Below are positions 1 through 11,385 of a stretch of 64,000 nt of DNA, one piece after another. The DNA is from Ditylenchus dipsaci. Lineage: Eukaryota > Nematoda > Chromadorea > Rhabditida > Anguinidae. A program made the translations under genes and the position numbers. Position 1 is the stretch's first letter. Every line of letters starts with the position of its first letter. The stretch is taken from the NCBI GenBank assembly GCA_004194705.1, contig SADC01001368.1, positions 372,001-436,000 on the forward strand. Reading direction: 5' to 3'. The notes under the pieces are model-generated. The model worked only from the letters and a program-made list of their open reading frames with translations, ran no database searches and was not told where the DNA came from.

Positions 1-5
1 TGTAG

Positions 6-3000
6 GAGAAAAAAATTGTTGCTGACACTTCAGATGATCTCAAAACTGATTTACAAAAGGCTGTTAATTATTTGAATGAGCATGATGTGGAAGGCAAGCT
101 ACCGATAATACAACTTGCTCAGTTTAAGCTATCTATTTTTAGATGAAGAAGATTGCCGTGTATTGGACAATATCAAAGAACTGGCTTCATTGCTCAAGTC
201 TGTAGTGATCGCATTTTGTCTAATGGCTTGTTCACGTACTTCGGGTTCGTATTCGACTTCGAGTTCGGATTTTCGGCTAAGTGAACACCTTTTATCGGAA
301 CTCGAACGTGAACTCGAAGGTGTTCACGTACTTCGTTTTCGACTTCATGTTCGAGGTTAAAATTGAAGGTGTTAATATATATATAACTTAGATTTCCCTT
401 TAGTAAATTCCCACAAACCAGCTTTCATTGGCTTTCGACCATTTTGGGGTGGGATTCTGAGTGATCAGAGCTATATATATATATATATATTTTCAAGTTC
501 GACCTCGAACTCAAACTCGAATTACGTGAATACCTTCGAGTTCAAGTTCGAGTTCGGATTTTCGGCTAATGAACACATTTGATCTAAACTCGAACTCGAA
601 GTTGAACTTGAAGTACGTGAACAAGCGATAATATTTAGGGTGGTGACCTCCCATTAGCTCATTTTCCTTTTTAATTTCCGACCACCCCGTTTTTTATTTC
701 ATTAAGTTATTCCTTTTCAATCATAAGAGATTGTATTCAACCACAGAATTTTCGAAAAAATTGCGAAAAATTCCGAAAAATACATAGAAACACTAAAAAC
801 AATAAAGAATCGAATTTCTAAAATACGGCAAAAAGGGGAAACGTATATGCACCGAATATTTGTTTCAATTTTAAACTTCCTGTGTTTTAGATTATCATCT
901 GTATCCAAATCTGAAGGCTTTGATCTGACAGGAGACTCTATGTGTCTCCAAGTGAACACAGATGGCAGGACAGTTAATGGTTGCTTTGTTAGCTATGTGT
1001 TCGATAGTGAACCCAAAGAGTCAGAAATTACACGTCGTTGCCTGCAACAGAACCAAGTTGAGGAAATTGCTTCCAGTTTTCGAAAAATGCTTGATCTAAT
1101 TCCTGATGGTGTTCAAATGTAGTTTTTCCATTTCTGTAGAATTTTTTTAATATTCGTTCAATATTTTAGCAACGGGAGTCAATTGCACCCAAGTGCAACT
1201 TTGCAAGTGTTAACTATCCTTGAAAATGACATAGTAGAAATGAAAAAGCGAGCGTCTACGTCAAATGAATCTCAACAAGTCAACACGTATGCACTAGAGC
1301 ATTGTTTTTCAAGAACAGAAGTCTATCCATTGACGGTTGTGCTCCTGGAAGGGTCTTTCCTAAGAAACATACTCCGGTCCTCTTCTGCCGATGAGTCGCT
1401 TGTTCTCTATGGTAAAAAAATTTGTAGGTTGTAAATGGATGTAGGTGGATTGCCTTTGAGGCGTAAGACGGGTAACGTGCATACTTGCACGCTACCATAA
1501 AAACAGCACCGGCGCCAGCGTCGGCAGATTCTAAAAATCGGCGCCAGCGCCGAAAAAAGCACCGAGCGCCAGCGGCGGGCGCTTAAAAAAGCGCCGGGAG
1601 GGCGAGCGCCGGCGCCACAGTTAAAAATCGGAGCGCCACATATAAGAGCACCGATTTAACGAATTCTCTCTCATTATTCTCAAATTTGAGACCAACAATG
1701 GAATAGACACTTTTTTCTTTCTAATAATTGAATTTATTGATATTACTCTCAACCCAGGTCCCGTGATTGAGTCCTAAAGAGGCCGTGTGGTAGAATAATG
1801 CACACGACCCAAAAGGCAGCGTCGCAAAAAGCGCCGAGAGCCAGCGCCGGGCACTAAAAAAGCGCCCGGCGCTGGTGCAAGTATGGTCACGTGCAAATCG
1901 AGAAATGCGCGCTAGCCAAGGTGCAAGCCGTATTTACACAATTAAATGTTGTAAACATGGCATGTTTTAATTTTGGTCAAAAATTCAGATCGACTGATTT
2001 ATTCTGCCCACTTATGTTTGGAGAAAACAGATGTGCTCAACTTTTTTCCATCTAAATCATTTCTTGGCAATAAGTAGACTATTTTATCTAGAAGTATCCA
2101 CTAATTTTTTTATTCATTTTGTAGTAAAACTGGTTGGACAGAAGAACTTCCAAACAGCCTACCCGTAGAATATTGTCTCCGCTTTTCTCGTCCTGTCCTC
2201 CTTTCACGATCCAACTTTAAAGCAATCGATGACTTAGAAGGGGTCACGTCAGTGAAAGTTCTCAGCAAAATCAATTTGTTTCGTCATCTGTCCGGCTGCT
2301 ACCAAGTAAAATTACAGCCTCTAAAATTGATATATATTGTTTGCCTATTTTGAGGATTCTATAAGGCTAAATTGTGCTGTCTCACAAGAAGTACTGCAGC
2401 AGCACGAAATGACAGACTTCTCCAATCTCAACTCTGAAGACGTGATAGTCACTGAAGTGCGCTTGATCCATCCCAAAAATTTGACTCTTATTCTTCAAAT
2501 TCTGCGGTAAATTTTTCTTCTTCTAGTAAGTAGTTAGAAATTATATATTTTCTGTGATATAGTGTACAACTGCTTCACAATGCTCTGTTCGAAAGCCTTT
2601 GCCATAGACCAAATGAAGGGCAGATGTCTGTTAGAGGCAAATCACCCAAAATAAATGTTCGATGCACTATTTCTTCCGTAAATTCATCAATCTTCAATCT
2701 GAGCTGTAGTTTGGGTGAAATGATTGTTACTGGTCAGTTTTGTTGTTTCTATTATTGTTTTTATTGGACAATACTTTTTTCTCCGCCTAAAACTTTTTTT
2801 CTCCGCCTAATTTACTTCTTTTTCTGCATAATTTAATCTTTTTTCCGACTAATTTTGATTCTCGACACGAAATCCACCAATTTTAATTTTTTTGTGTGAA
2901 ATTCAGGGATGGGCAAAGACCAGATGACTCAGGACTAGGGTTGTCGAGTCGAGGCCTCGATTTCGAGTTTTGGACTCGAAAACTCCAAAATTTTCGAGTT

Positions 3001-6000
3001 TCGAGTCCATCTTTCGAGTTTCGAGGCCTTGAAAAAAAATTTATAGTCATTTTTCGAGTTTCGAGGCCTCGGTTTCGAGTTTTAGACTCGAAAACTCGAA
3101 AATTTTCGAGTTTCGGTTCAAGTCGAAGCCTCGAAAATTACGAGGCCTCGACAACCCTCCTCAGGACCCACTCCGGAATGGCTGAAAAGCCAAAATAATT
3201 GGTTTTTAGGGGTATTCTTTATGGGAGGTAAACTTTTCGAGAAAAATCGATTGAGCGGATTAGATTTCGGGTCCGATGGGCTTAATCGCTCTGAATTCCA
3301 GGTTTATGGTGGTTTTGAGTGGTTCAGGGTGGAGTTGTGAGCGATTAAGCCCATCGGACCCGAAATCTGATACGCTCAATCGATTTTTTTCAAAAAGTAC
3401 ACTTCCCTTTAGAATACCCGCAAAAACCCATTATTTTGGCCTTTTGGCCATTTCGGAGTGGTTCCTGAGCCATCTGGTCTTTGCCCACCCTGAATTTCAC
3501 ACAAAAAAATTAAAAATGGTTGATTTCGTGTCGAGAATCAAAATTAGTCGGAAAAAAGAGTAAATTAGGTGGAGAAAAAGCGTTTTAGGCGGAGAAAAAA
3601 GTATTGTCCGTTTTTATTTATAAAATATGTTTTCAGTCAAATTATCGATTATTAATGGCCTTATGAAGGTGGATACAACTTGTGATGATGCCCATTCCAG
3701 ACTGCTTTCTCAATTTGGATCTGTGTGTGAGGATTCCTTGAAGAGGTGAATAATTTACAAGAAGGGGGCTGTGAGCTAGGGGGACGACGAGGAAACTTTT
3801 TGGCTGTTCTTGTAGCCCAAGTTCCTTGTGAATTTGCTCCCCAGCTCTCAATGCCAGCAAAAAGTGAAGTAATAATGACCGATGCCCCGTTGTTAATTAT
3901 GAGAAACTATAATATGGGTATCGAGGTGTTTTTTGAATTTCGTATGTTCAACTTTGAATTTTTTCGGACTTTCAGAGCCGGGAGCAAGATTTTTCAGAAA
4001 CTTGAGCACTCAGGGTCACTTGCTTGGTAGCTGGAAAGCCAAATCTTCTTTTTACACAAACTTATATTTCAGCACTCATTCAATTCCTCTCCTGATCCAT
4101 CTGATAAGCACTCAAATCCAAGACAAGTTTCTGCAACTAGGCATTCCCATAAGTCGTCAAAAGCAGCATCAACTGAAAGAAGATAGTGAAGACGAAGATA
4201 ATCAGTTTGACAACGTTAACATACGTTCAAGTACATGTTTGTTGCCTAACTCATCTGTTGGTAAAACGGGTCAATCTTGGCTGTTTGTTGACCACAAAAT
4301 CACCACATCCACACAACAAATCAAGCACACAACCAACAAAAAAAGACAGCACACTTTTGTGGTGCTGAAGGAGCAGGACTCCAATTCGCTGTTGAGGTCC
4401 ATCAAACATGTGGGACTAGTCAAAGAGTTGATTCCAGCGCCGTCCACCCTTTCCCACACCAACAACACCAACAGTTTTGGGTTGCCCAGACACTTGTCTT
4501 CTGGTCATTTGCCTCGTCCACAGGTGTCAGATGGGGGCATGCCGAGAAGAAGCACAGAGACCACCCAGGCCACTTTGAACTATGCTTTCAGTGACTTGGT
4601 ACTTGTTTGTGGTAGAAGGCGAAGCAAGCAAGAGATCTGGCGTTCCGGCATAACTTTTAGCTTAAGTCTATCCAATAGGTGTTTTGTAGGCTTATATGCA
4701 TAGGTTTTGACTTCTAGTATGATTGAAAATTACAAGGTTTTTGGATTCGGGTTTAAAAGTTTAAAGATTTGCCTTCACAGTGCCTTACGACTCACTACTA
4801 CGGCTCACTTTGTTTTTCACGTCAGCATGGACTCAAACATGTTTTACAAGAAAAATTGGTGACTTTCAGAAGAAAAAAAAAAGTGAAAATTGTCTTTTGG
4901 AATTGAATAATTTTCCGGATAGGATTTCAGAATTCAATCGGGCAAAATTTCGGGATGGAATTTAGGTTTAAAAGGGGGGAGGCCATTTAAGTCTGAAAAA
5001 GTGGCCTTCATGGAGCAGTACGTAAGCGTTTGCATTTTTCGCCCAAAATGGTGTTGCAGGTTCTATCTCATGTGGTGTTATGATATTCATTTTGGCCTGT
5101 TTGACCAGTTTTAGAGACGCTTTTTTTTGACGCCCGATTTGGAATCAGCGACCCAAATCACCCCTAGCACTGATCAAACAAGCCGAAAAATGGCATACCA
5201 TCACGTGGGATCGAACCTGCAACACCATTTTGGGCCAAAAGCGCAAACGCTTACGAACTGCACCATGGAGCCCACTTTTTCAAACCATAGTGGCTTTTCC
5301 CCTTTGAAATGGCTTTGGCCTTGGGTATCTTCTCTCTTTCTTCTCCTTCTTTTCAGCCTTTGGTTTAACTTTTTCAAACCATGCAGTCGACTCACGATAA
5401 ACCGTCACCCCAAAAGTTCGTTCCGCCTAGGGTCCGACCCTTTTTTAGCTCAATTTTTTAATTTTTTTGCCAAAACTGATTCGTCAGTCTAGTCCGGAAT
5501 ATTGCAAAATTTCCGATTTTGCCGATCATTTCTCAAAAAGCTAAAATTTTGACCATTAAGACCCGCGCCTCTCGATAAGCCGTCACCCTATTTTTAAAAA
5601 TAAATGTCGGACCCTAGGCGGGAACGAACTTTGGGGTGACGGTTTATCGAGAGTCGACTGTAATGGCTTTTCCCCCTTAAAAATTGGCTGGACATAATCG
5701 GGTGGTGGACTACCCATTGATCTTTAGAACCGAAACCTTGGAAATTTTGAAGGATTGTAAATTTAAAAAACAATGATTCTGCATGCAAATTTTTGACATG
5801 AGCATAATAAGAAAAAACACTAAGGTCGTCTTCCGCGTTTTGCCTGATCAGCTGTTCTTCTTGCTTGTTTTCCTCTGGTTATCTAGTTGTTGTTGAATAA
5901 GTTAGTCAATTGCAGGAGGCAATTGCGGAGATGGGTGTGGCCGATGATGCCGAGTCAGTGATGAGTGAGACTCATAGCAATATGTCCATCCTTGACTGTT

Positions 6001-9000
6001 CTCCTTCAGCTTCTGGACAACAACAGGGTGGCGACAAATCTGGCACCAGGCAGTTGTCACCCATCGAACAAGCAAACTCACCAATCTATACAGACGCAGA
6101 CTGATGGTGTGTTTGCAAGTTAAAATTGACTTCTCCAAAAATATTTTAACCTGTCAAGTCATTTCTGATAGAAATGCAAAAATAAATGAATAAGTTCTTT
6201 GCGTAAAAATTTTTTTTCTCAAGCTTGCTACTTAAAGTTTTTAAGATTTTTTAAAATGTGGAGTAATTAAGCAAGATCTAAGCTGCTATATTTTTATAGA
6301 ATGAACAGAATTTTTGTCGATTGAGTTAGAATAGTCCAAAGAAGTAAAAGTGGTAAAAGTTAATTTTTGGGCTTAGACAAATAGCTTAGCTGTAATTTAA
6401 CATAAGAAACAAAACAAGGGCCTAAACATAAAGATAGTTACAGCAAATTCTATAAAATTAGAGGTGGGGCTCGCATTTTATAACAATGAAGTAAAAACAT
6501 AAGAAGCCTATCTAAAAAATTCTTTATCTTGTTCTAACCCGCCACAATTAGCAGCAGCAACAACAACATCAACAATCAGGTCAGCAATCCAATCTGCAGA
6601 ACTCAGAAGTGTTTGACTTCCGAGCCGACAACGAACAAGGCATGCAGCACATGCAAGTCCAACTTGATAATGCCTGGCAGTAGTGCCGCCAACACCTATG
6701 AAAACTCCGGCAGCAACCAATTCATGCAATTCGATCCGTTAGGGCTGTCCAGCCTGTGCCTTTCACACCCTCTAGTTCAGGTATAAGCTCCAAAATTACT
6801 AGCCACACGATTTTTCTATGTGATATATATATAGGTCGTCGCCGAGGTCGTGGCCGTAAAGGCGGCAACAGTGGTGACAGAATGCCGTCTATGGACGTGT
6901 CTGAACTGCCCGAGTCACCCGAATACATGATTGGACAGACACGGAAATCTAGAGGAGCTGCTGGTTGGATTTTTTCTCATCACTTTGTAAAGAGCTTGTC
7001 TGGCTTTAGGGACACCCACTCAAAGGAGAGCAAGGAAATCCAGAAAACCATCGAATGTTGGATCAGAACAAAACTATATGGTGCCTGGATATGCTGGAGG
7101 CGAACGACCTCTTCTTCAAAGATCTTTTTCCAAACAGTCTGCTAATTATGTGGCTTGTAAGAGTTTTTTTATTGTTATCAATGCGAGGGGCGTTTGAAGG
7201 ACTTCCAATGAGTTGTTCAATGAGTTGCTTACTAACTTTCATGACTTCCCGATTTTCAGCTCCTAATGAGGACATGCAAATGAAATTAGAGATGGAATTC
7301 TGTTACGACTACTCTTCCGACGAGGAGACTGATCCTCCACCACCCAGAACCTGGAACCATCAACTAGTACCTCTTCGACCAATAGACAAAAAGGAGTCAA
7401 ACCTGGTTTGGCTGCAAAACCTACGGCTGAGGAACAATCAGCAGGTCCATCAAGAAGCAATTCTGAAGGAGGAGGCAAACCACCCAATCTACAACAAATA
7501 TCTAAAATAGCATCTTTGTCCAGCAACAACTCCTCTGTTTCAGCCACTACTTCCCATCTCCCCAAGAAGCTAGTAATCAGAAGCAGGTGACAGCGAGTGA
7601 GTCAAGTAATAGTGCCCCACCTGCAGGCAAAACCATCAAAATGGAGATGGATGCCGCGGAACCTAGTTCATCGTCAAATAGAGGTGAACTATAGTTAAAA
7701 AAATTTAAAAAATTTCACCTATAACCATCTGCGGATTTCCGAAATCGCTACAGGAGCTGATAAAAACATTATGTCGATGACCGGCCGAAAATATATAAAA
7801 AGATCAGCTTTTCACTAAATTATTCCAGAAACATCCCTTGCTTCAACCACCAAATCCAAACCACCTGTAGCGGCTCGGAAACCTTCTGTCCAGCACACAA
7901 CAACAAAATTGGTGGATTCAGCCAAATCGATGCCTGCAGCCACACCCTCAGCTAACAGCTTCCTGGACTTGTACGACAATGAACTGGACAGTGGCACTTC
8001 TCACAGCAAACCCGACCCACCGCCTAAGCTAGTTCAAGCCAAGGAGGCCAAGGTCAAGGCGGTAATGGGCAGTAGCAAACCAGCAGCACCTAGAGAAAAA
8101 ACCTCCAGCTCTAATTTGAAAGACACTAGCAAGGATCAGATCGGCAGAAGAAAAAGCAGCAAGAGCCAGAAAAATGACGACACCCTGAAGGTGGTACTGA
8201 AGTTGCCAAAAGTAGCTAGTAGTGGTGGAGGGAAAGGGGAAGGAGCCAAATACTCCTCTTCTTCGTCCCCTCCTCCAGCTCTTCTTCCTCAGCTCCTGCC
8301 GCACCGATTTATGCTGCTGCAGCTGCTACTGGCAATACTGAGCCAGTTGCCGTTGTCAGGTTGTCGAGTCATGCAGCACCTCCTTCTAAATCCAAGTCAT
8401 CCATTCAGTCCAGATATGGGGTGGATGTTGGGGTTAGTTTAGGGTTTTCAGCTAACTAAAAATTGCGTAAAAAGTACTTTTTTTCTTATGAGAATCTAGT
8501 GAGCAAGAGAATTACATCAATCCGATTTTGGCTTCAAAAGCTCAGTAAGCTCATAAATGGAAGTAAGGGTCTTGCCGTAAGGGCTATTTCTTTGGACCAT
8601 ACCTCAGCAACCGAGTTTTTAATAGCAATTACAAATCCAAATTTGGACTTTTGAGATTATTTACTAGCTAATAATGTATACGGTATACCTCATAAAAATA
8701 TCTTTTGCTGTTGTATCAAATACTATTTGGGTAATCGACAATTTTGTTAAGGTTCAGCAGCGCCAACAACAACATCCAGTCAAAAGAAAGTCTTCGGTGG
8801 AGCGGAGTGGAGACGACCGAAAAAGAAGCTTAGAAAAGAAGCCTCTGGATTGGGTGTGCCTTCTGGCAGTGCTTCTAATAAATCCTCTTCATCTAAAGAT
8901 GGGTCGAGTAAAGCGAGCAAGAAGAGCAGCCTAGTTGCTTCTACCACTACTCCTGCTATAGGCTCTGAATACAGCAGTTTGGTGAACACCCCTAGCAAGT

Positions 9001-10108
9001 TCATGAGCTTGAAAAACTTCAAAATTCCTAAGGTAACTAAGGTCCTTACGAAGCTAAAACTTGCTATTCACAACTAAAATTCAGGTAGTTGAGTCGGAAA
9101 CAGCTCCGAAAGCAGAACCAACAGCACAGTCTCAGAGACCAAACCCAGTTCACCCCAGTCCAAGAGGTATATCCTGCTCCATCAGCCCAAGCAAGTCTTC
9201 CCATGTGTCAACCCCTCAAGACCAAAGTTTCCTGCAGCGTAGACCCAGCAAATCGATACTCAAGAATTCCGCCCCACATCCGGCAATGCAACAACAACAG
9301 CAAATGGGTTCAAACTACAGAGGTCAAACACCACAAAATAGAAAGGCTTTGCTGCCTAGTCCTCAGGATAATAATAAAAGGTAAACCTACAATTTTTATT
9401 CAAAAAATTTATATGGACGACAATTACGTGGCTGACCAACTATTTTATCAACGATTTCAATTTTTTTTATTTGTTTCTGGTCTTCAGAGAGATTTCGTCT
9501 GAATTGGAGTGAAAAAATCAGGATTGCTGAAGATTGCAATTACCATGACGATTAACTGCACTTGTCAGATTTGACAAACATTCTAACATTTTGGCCGCGC
9601 AGTGGCCAAATACCCTCGGTATTGTCGGCGCAAAAGGTGTGAAAGAGGCGAAAATGAAAAAAGTTGGCTTAGAGAAAAATACTCTTTGGCACTTGGGCAT
9701 TTCGAATTTCGACAGCACTTGTGGTGCTGTCGAAAAAAATTTGACCATGGCAATTGAGCAACCCTAGTAAAAACTGCATCGTATGATCGAAAAAGTAGAT
9801 GTGCACGTAAGCGGAGTCGAACTGAGCTCAACTGAGTTCGAACAAGTTCAAAATCAACGCTATTTAGACCATCACCCAGACCAAGCGCTCTGCCTACTCC
9901 TACTGCTAGCAGCACCAATAGCTTCCAAGGTAGTTGGCCCGTAGTGGGAGCTCAGAAAGCAGTGGCAGCTAGTGGATATACCCCAGCCAAAGATTGGGCC
10001 TTCCCAACCACTCAAACAGACCACCAACCAGAGCAAGACTCTGTGCTACAAGCTAGGCAAGACAACTCTCCCTCCCAAGAACTGCGCATCTGCGACGAAG
10101 ACGAGTAA
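6..10108 (+). CDS. MED1: Mediator complex subunit 1 (MED1), multi-exon, 5' partial
   Basis: This is the Mediator subunit that links transcription activators to RNA polymerase II in the nucleus. Exons I can place: 6-121, 891-1118, 1170-1411, 2125-2305, 2355-2506, 2563-2732, 3637-3745, 4073-4598, 5916-6106, 6552-6780, 6835-6963, 7010-7156, 7260-7683, 7829-8432, 8752-9032, 9085-9380, 9868-10108 (stop TAA 10106-10108). The first seven encode the conserved Med1 fold: an N-terminal piece like EKKIVADTSDDL, then GDSMCLQVNTDG, then LPVEYCLRFSRPVLLSR and LTLILQILR, in the same order as in animal MED1. The rest is a Ser/Pro/Lys/Gln-rich disordered tail, as usual for MED1, ending ..ELRICDEDE. The 1412-2124 intron may hide one exon, because about 60 residues of the family are missing and the phases do not match. 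The tail exons 4073-4598, 6552-6780, 7260-7683, 7829-8432 and 8752-9032 each switch reading frame without a splice site. Identity is firm for the N-terminal half and inferred by continuity for the tail. Confidence 0.82.
226..626. repeat. Foldback element rich in GTTCGAG, in MED1 intron 1
   Basis: It begins TTGTTCACGTACTTCG and ends CGAAGTTGAACTTGAAGTACGTGAACAAG, so the ends are inverted copies. The interior is built from TTCGAGTTCGAGTTCGG-type units in both orientations plus a TATATA run. A related element is at about 29032-29705. Confidence 0.7.
1474..1900. repeat. GC-rich-ended element in MED1 intron 3
   Basis: The terminal inverted repeat is CGTGCATACTTGCAC on the left and GTGCAAGTATGGTCACG on the right. 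Just inside lie arrays of GGCGCCAGCGC/GCGCCGGCGC units, strikingly GC-rich in an AT-rich genome. Similar ends occur at 11636-12812. No ORF is seen inside. Confidence 0.6.
2762..3613. repeat. Nested foldback in a MED1 intron, with TCGAG array and inner hairpin
   Basis: The outer arms are inverted (TTGGACAATACTTTTTTC at 2763 and its reverse complement at about 3593-3611). Inside, 2940-3155 is an array of TTTCGAGTTTCGAGGCC units, and 3235-3395 is a second hairpin around GGGCTTAATCGCTC. This is the whole intron between exons 2563-2732 and 3637-3745. Confidence 0.7.
4993..5282. repeat. Foldback with tRNA-like arms, MED1 intron
   Basis: The left arm reads GTGGCCTTCATGGAGCAGTACGTAAGCGTTTGC.. with a later GCAGGTTCTATCTC; the right arm is its inverted copy with GGGATCGAACCTGC. 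These resemble tRNA A-box-like and B-box (GGTTCRANYC) sequences, facing each other. The same design occurs at 14560-14880. It is not a functional tRNA gene: no cloverleaf can be folded on one arm. Confidence 0.55.
5384..5660. mobile_element. pogo-like MITE (CAGTCGACTC termini)
   Basis: The termini CAGTCGACTCACGATAAACC and its inverted copy GGTTTATCGAGAGTCGACTG bound 277 bp without an ORF. Each half carries the shared block with CCTAGGCGGGAACGAACTT, also present in the elements at 17731, 21820, 32024 and 49075. Confidence 0.65.
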
Positions 10109-10191
10109 TTAAACTAGGATGGTTGTATATATGGTTGTAACATTTCTTGCCTTTTTTAAATAAGTGCTTATTTAAACTTAACAAAATACTA

Positions 10192-10197
10192 AATAAA
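10192..10197 (+). terminator. Poly(A) signal of MED1
   Basis: AATAAA lies about 84 nt after the MED1 stop codon, in T/A-rich 3' sequence. It is the canonical animal cleavage/polyadenylation hexamer and the best candidate for this transcript's 3' end. Confidence 0.5.
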
Positions 10198-10199
10198 GA

Positions 10200-11385
10200 A
10201 TGAGTTTATTTATTTGCTAAATCAAAAAATAAAATTTTCTCGCCACCATATATAGATCTAAACACACATAGAATGCTCTGACTTTCATTTAGTAATTAGG
10301 GGTATTAGTAGCAGCAATAAGGGGGGGGGTTGGCTACTAAAACAACACAGAGATCCCACATCTGTATCAATTAATACACAAACAACAACAAATATTAATA
10401 AGAGAAGTTAACAAACAAATATTAATACTATTATTATGACGGTAATCAAGGCAGAATAAGCAAATAATAATAACTGGTGCTAGACGATCAACGGTAGTGG
10501 ATGGATGGATGGACAAAGAAGCTCTATGGCTTGAAATTTTCCTTATTATAGGTGGATTAATCACTGACAAGAAAGGCATGAAAACAGTTGGATTAGTTAA
10601 GCTCTCTTACTCCCTTTTTCTATAATCTACTAATGCCAGAAAATAAAGGTACATTCACAATAACCCAAAATCGCACCCACACCCACTCCCGCACCCAGAC
10701 CCACACTCATGTTCACAATGAAATTTGAACTATTCGAAAGTGACGAATGTGGGTGTGCGATTTGAGTGTTGACATAAAGAGTGTGGGTGCCGGTGTGGGT
10801 ACGGTAGCGGGTCTGAGCGCTATTGTGAACTTGACTTAATAAATCATAAAAATTATGAAGTGTTAAAATTGTGATCTTACAAGGAGACCGCCCAAACTGT
10901 AAAATATAAAATTCAAAATTTTTATTTGCTCTTAGCATTTTTACATGTTTTTCTGAATGCGCTGAACACGAAAATGAATGACACGAGAATGACTTTTTCG
11001 GATGCCTTGGTCCTCCAAGCTCATTTTCGAAAAAAGTCAAAAAAAAGCTTGTGGGATTGAGACCAAATATTTTTGTGGTCAATCTCAGGGATGGCTATGG
11101 GCATGTTTTCCTTGTAAGATGTGTTCTTCACAAGATTCTGTATTTTTGCTTCTCTTTTTTTTGTAAATTACAATTTCGAATTCTACTAAAGAAACATTAC
11201 GACTATAAAGGATGGCTCAATTTGTCAGAGTACGAAGTGTGCTGCCTTAGAAGTTAAATTGAGCTGTGTTCACAAAAGCAGGAAACAAGTAAAAGGAAAA
11301 TGAATGACTCTACAAGAAGCGTGATTGCAAGACCATTTCAAGCAACAATTATTTTTACAAAAAATTTTTAAAATCAGGCGTCTCT
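10200..11385. other. Convergent intergenic spacer between MED1 and PNPLA6
   Basis: No supportable gene. It holds short simple repeats (ATGGATGGATGG near 10500), an imperfect palindrome at about 10645-10830 whose arms are CACCCACACCCAC-type on one side and GTGTGGGTGCGGG-type on the other, and at 10990-11060 a short piece of a dispersed repeat containing CCTTGGTCCTCCAAGCTCATTTTC that recurs near 49930 and 50080. Both flanking genes end here. Confidence 0.5.

Noticed and set aside
1920..2100. Missing MED1 exon sought in this interval
   Set aside because: Short frames such as FCPLMFGENRC exist but no splice phase or homology confirms one.
3933..4703. Long open frame treated as a separate gene
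   Set aside because: Its first part is intron; the region from 4073 on is a MED1 exon, so it is not an independent gene.
5127..5492. Open frame across 5.1-5.5 kb
   Set aside because: It runs through a tRNA-like foldback and into a pogo-like MITE; there is no homology or coding pattern.
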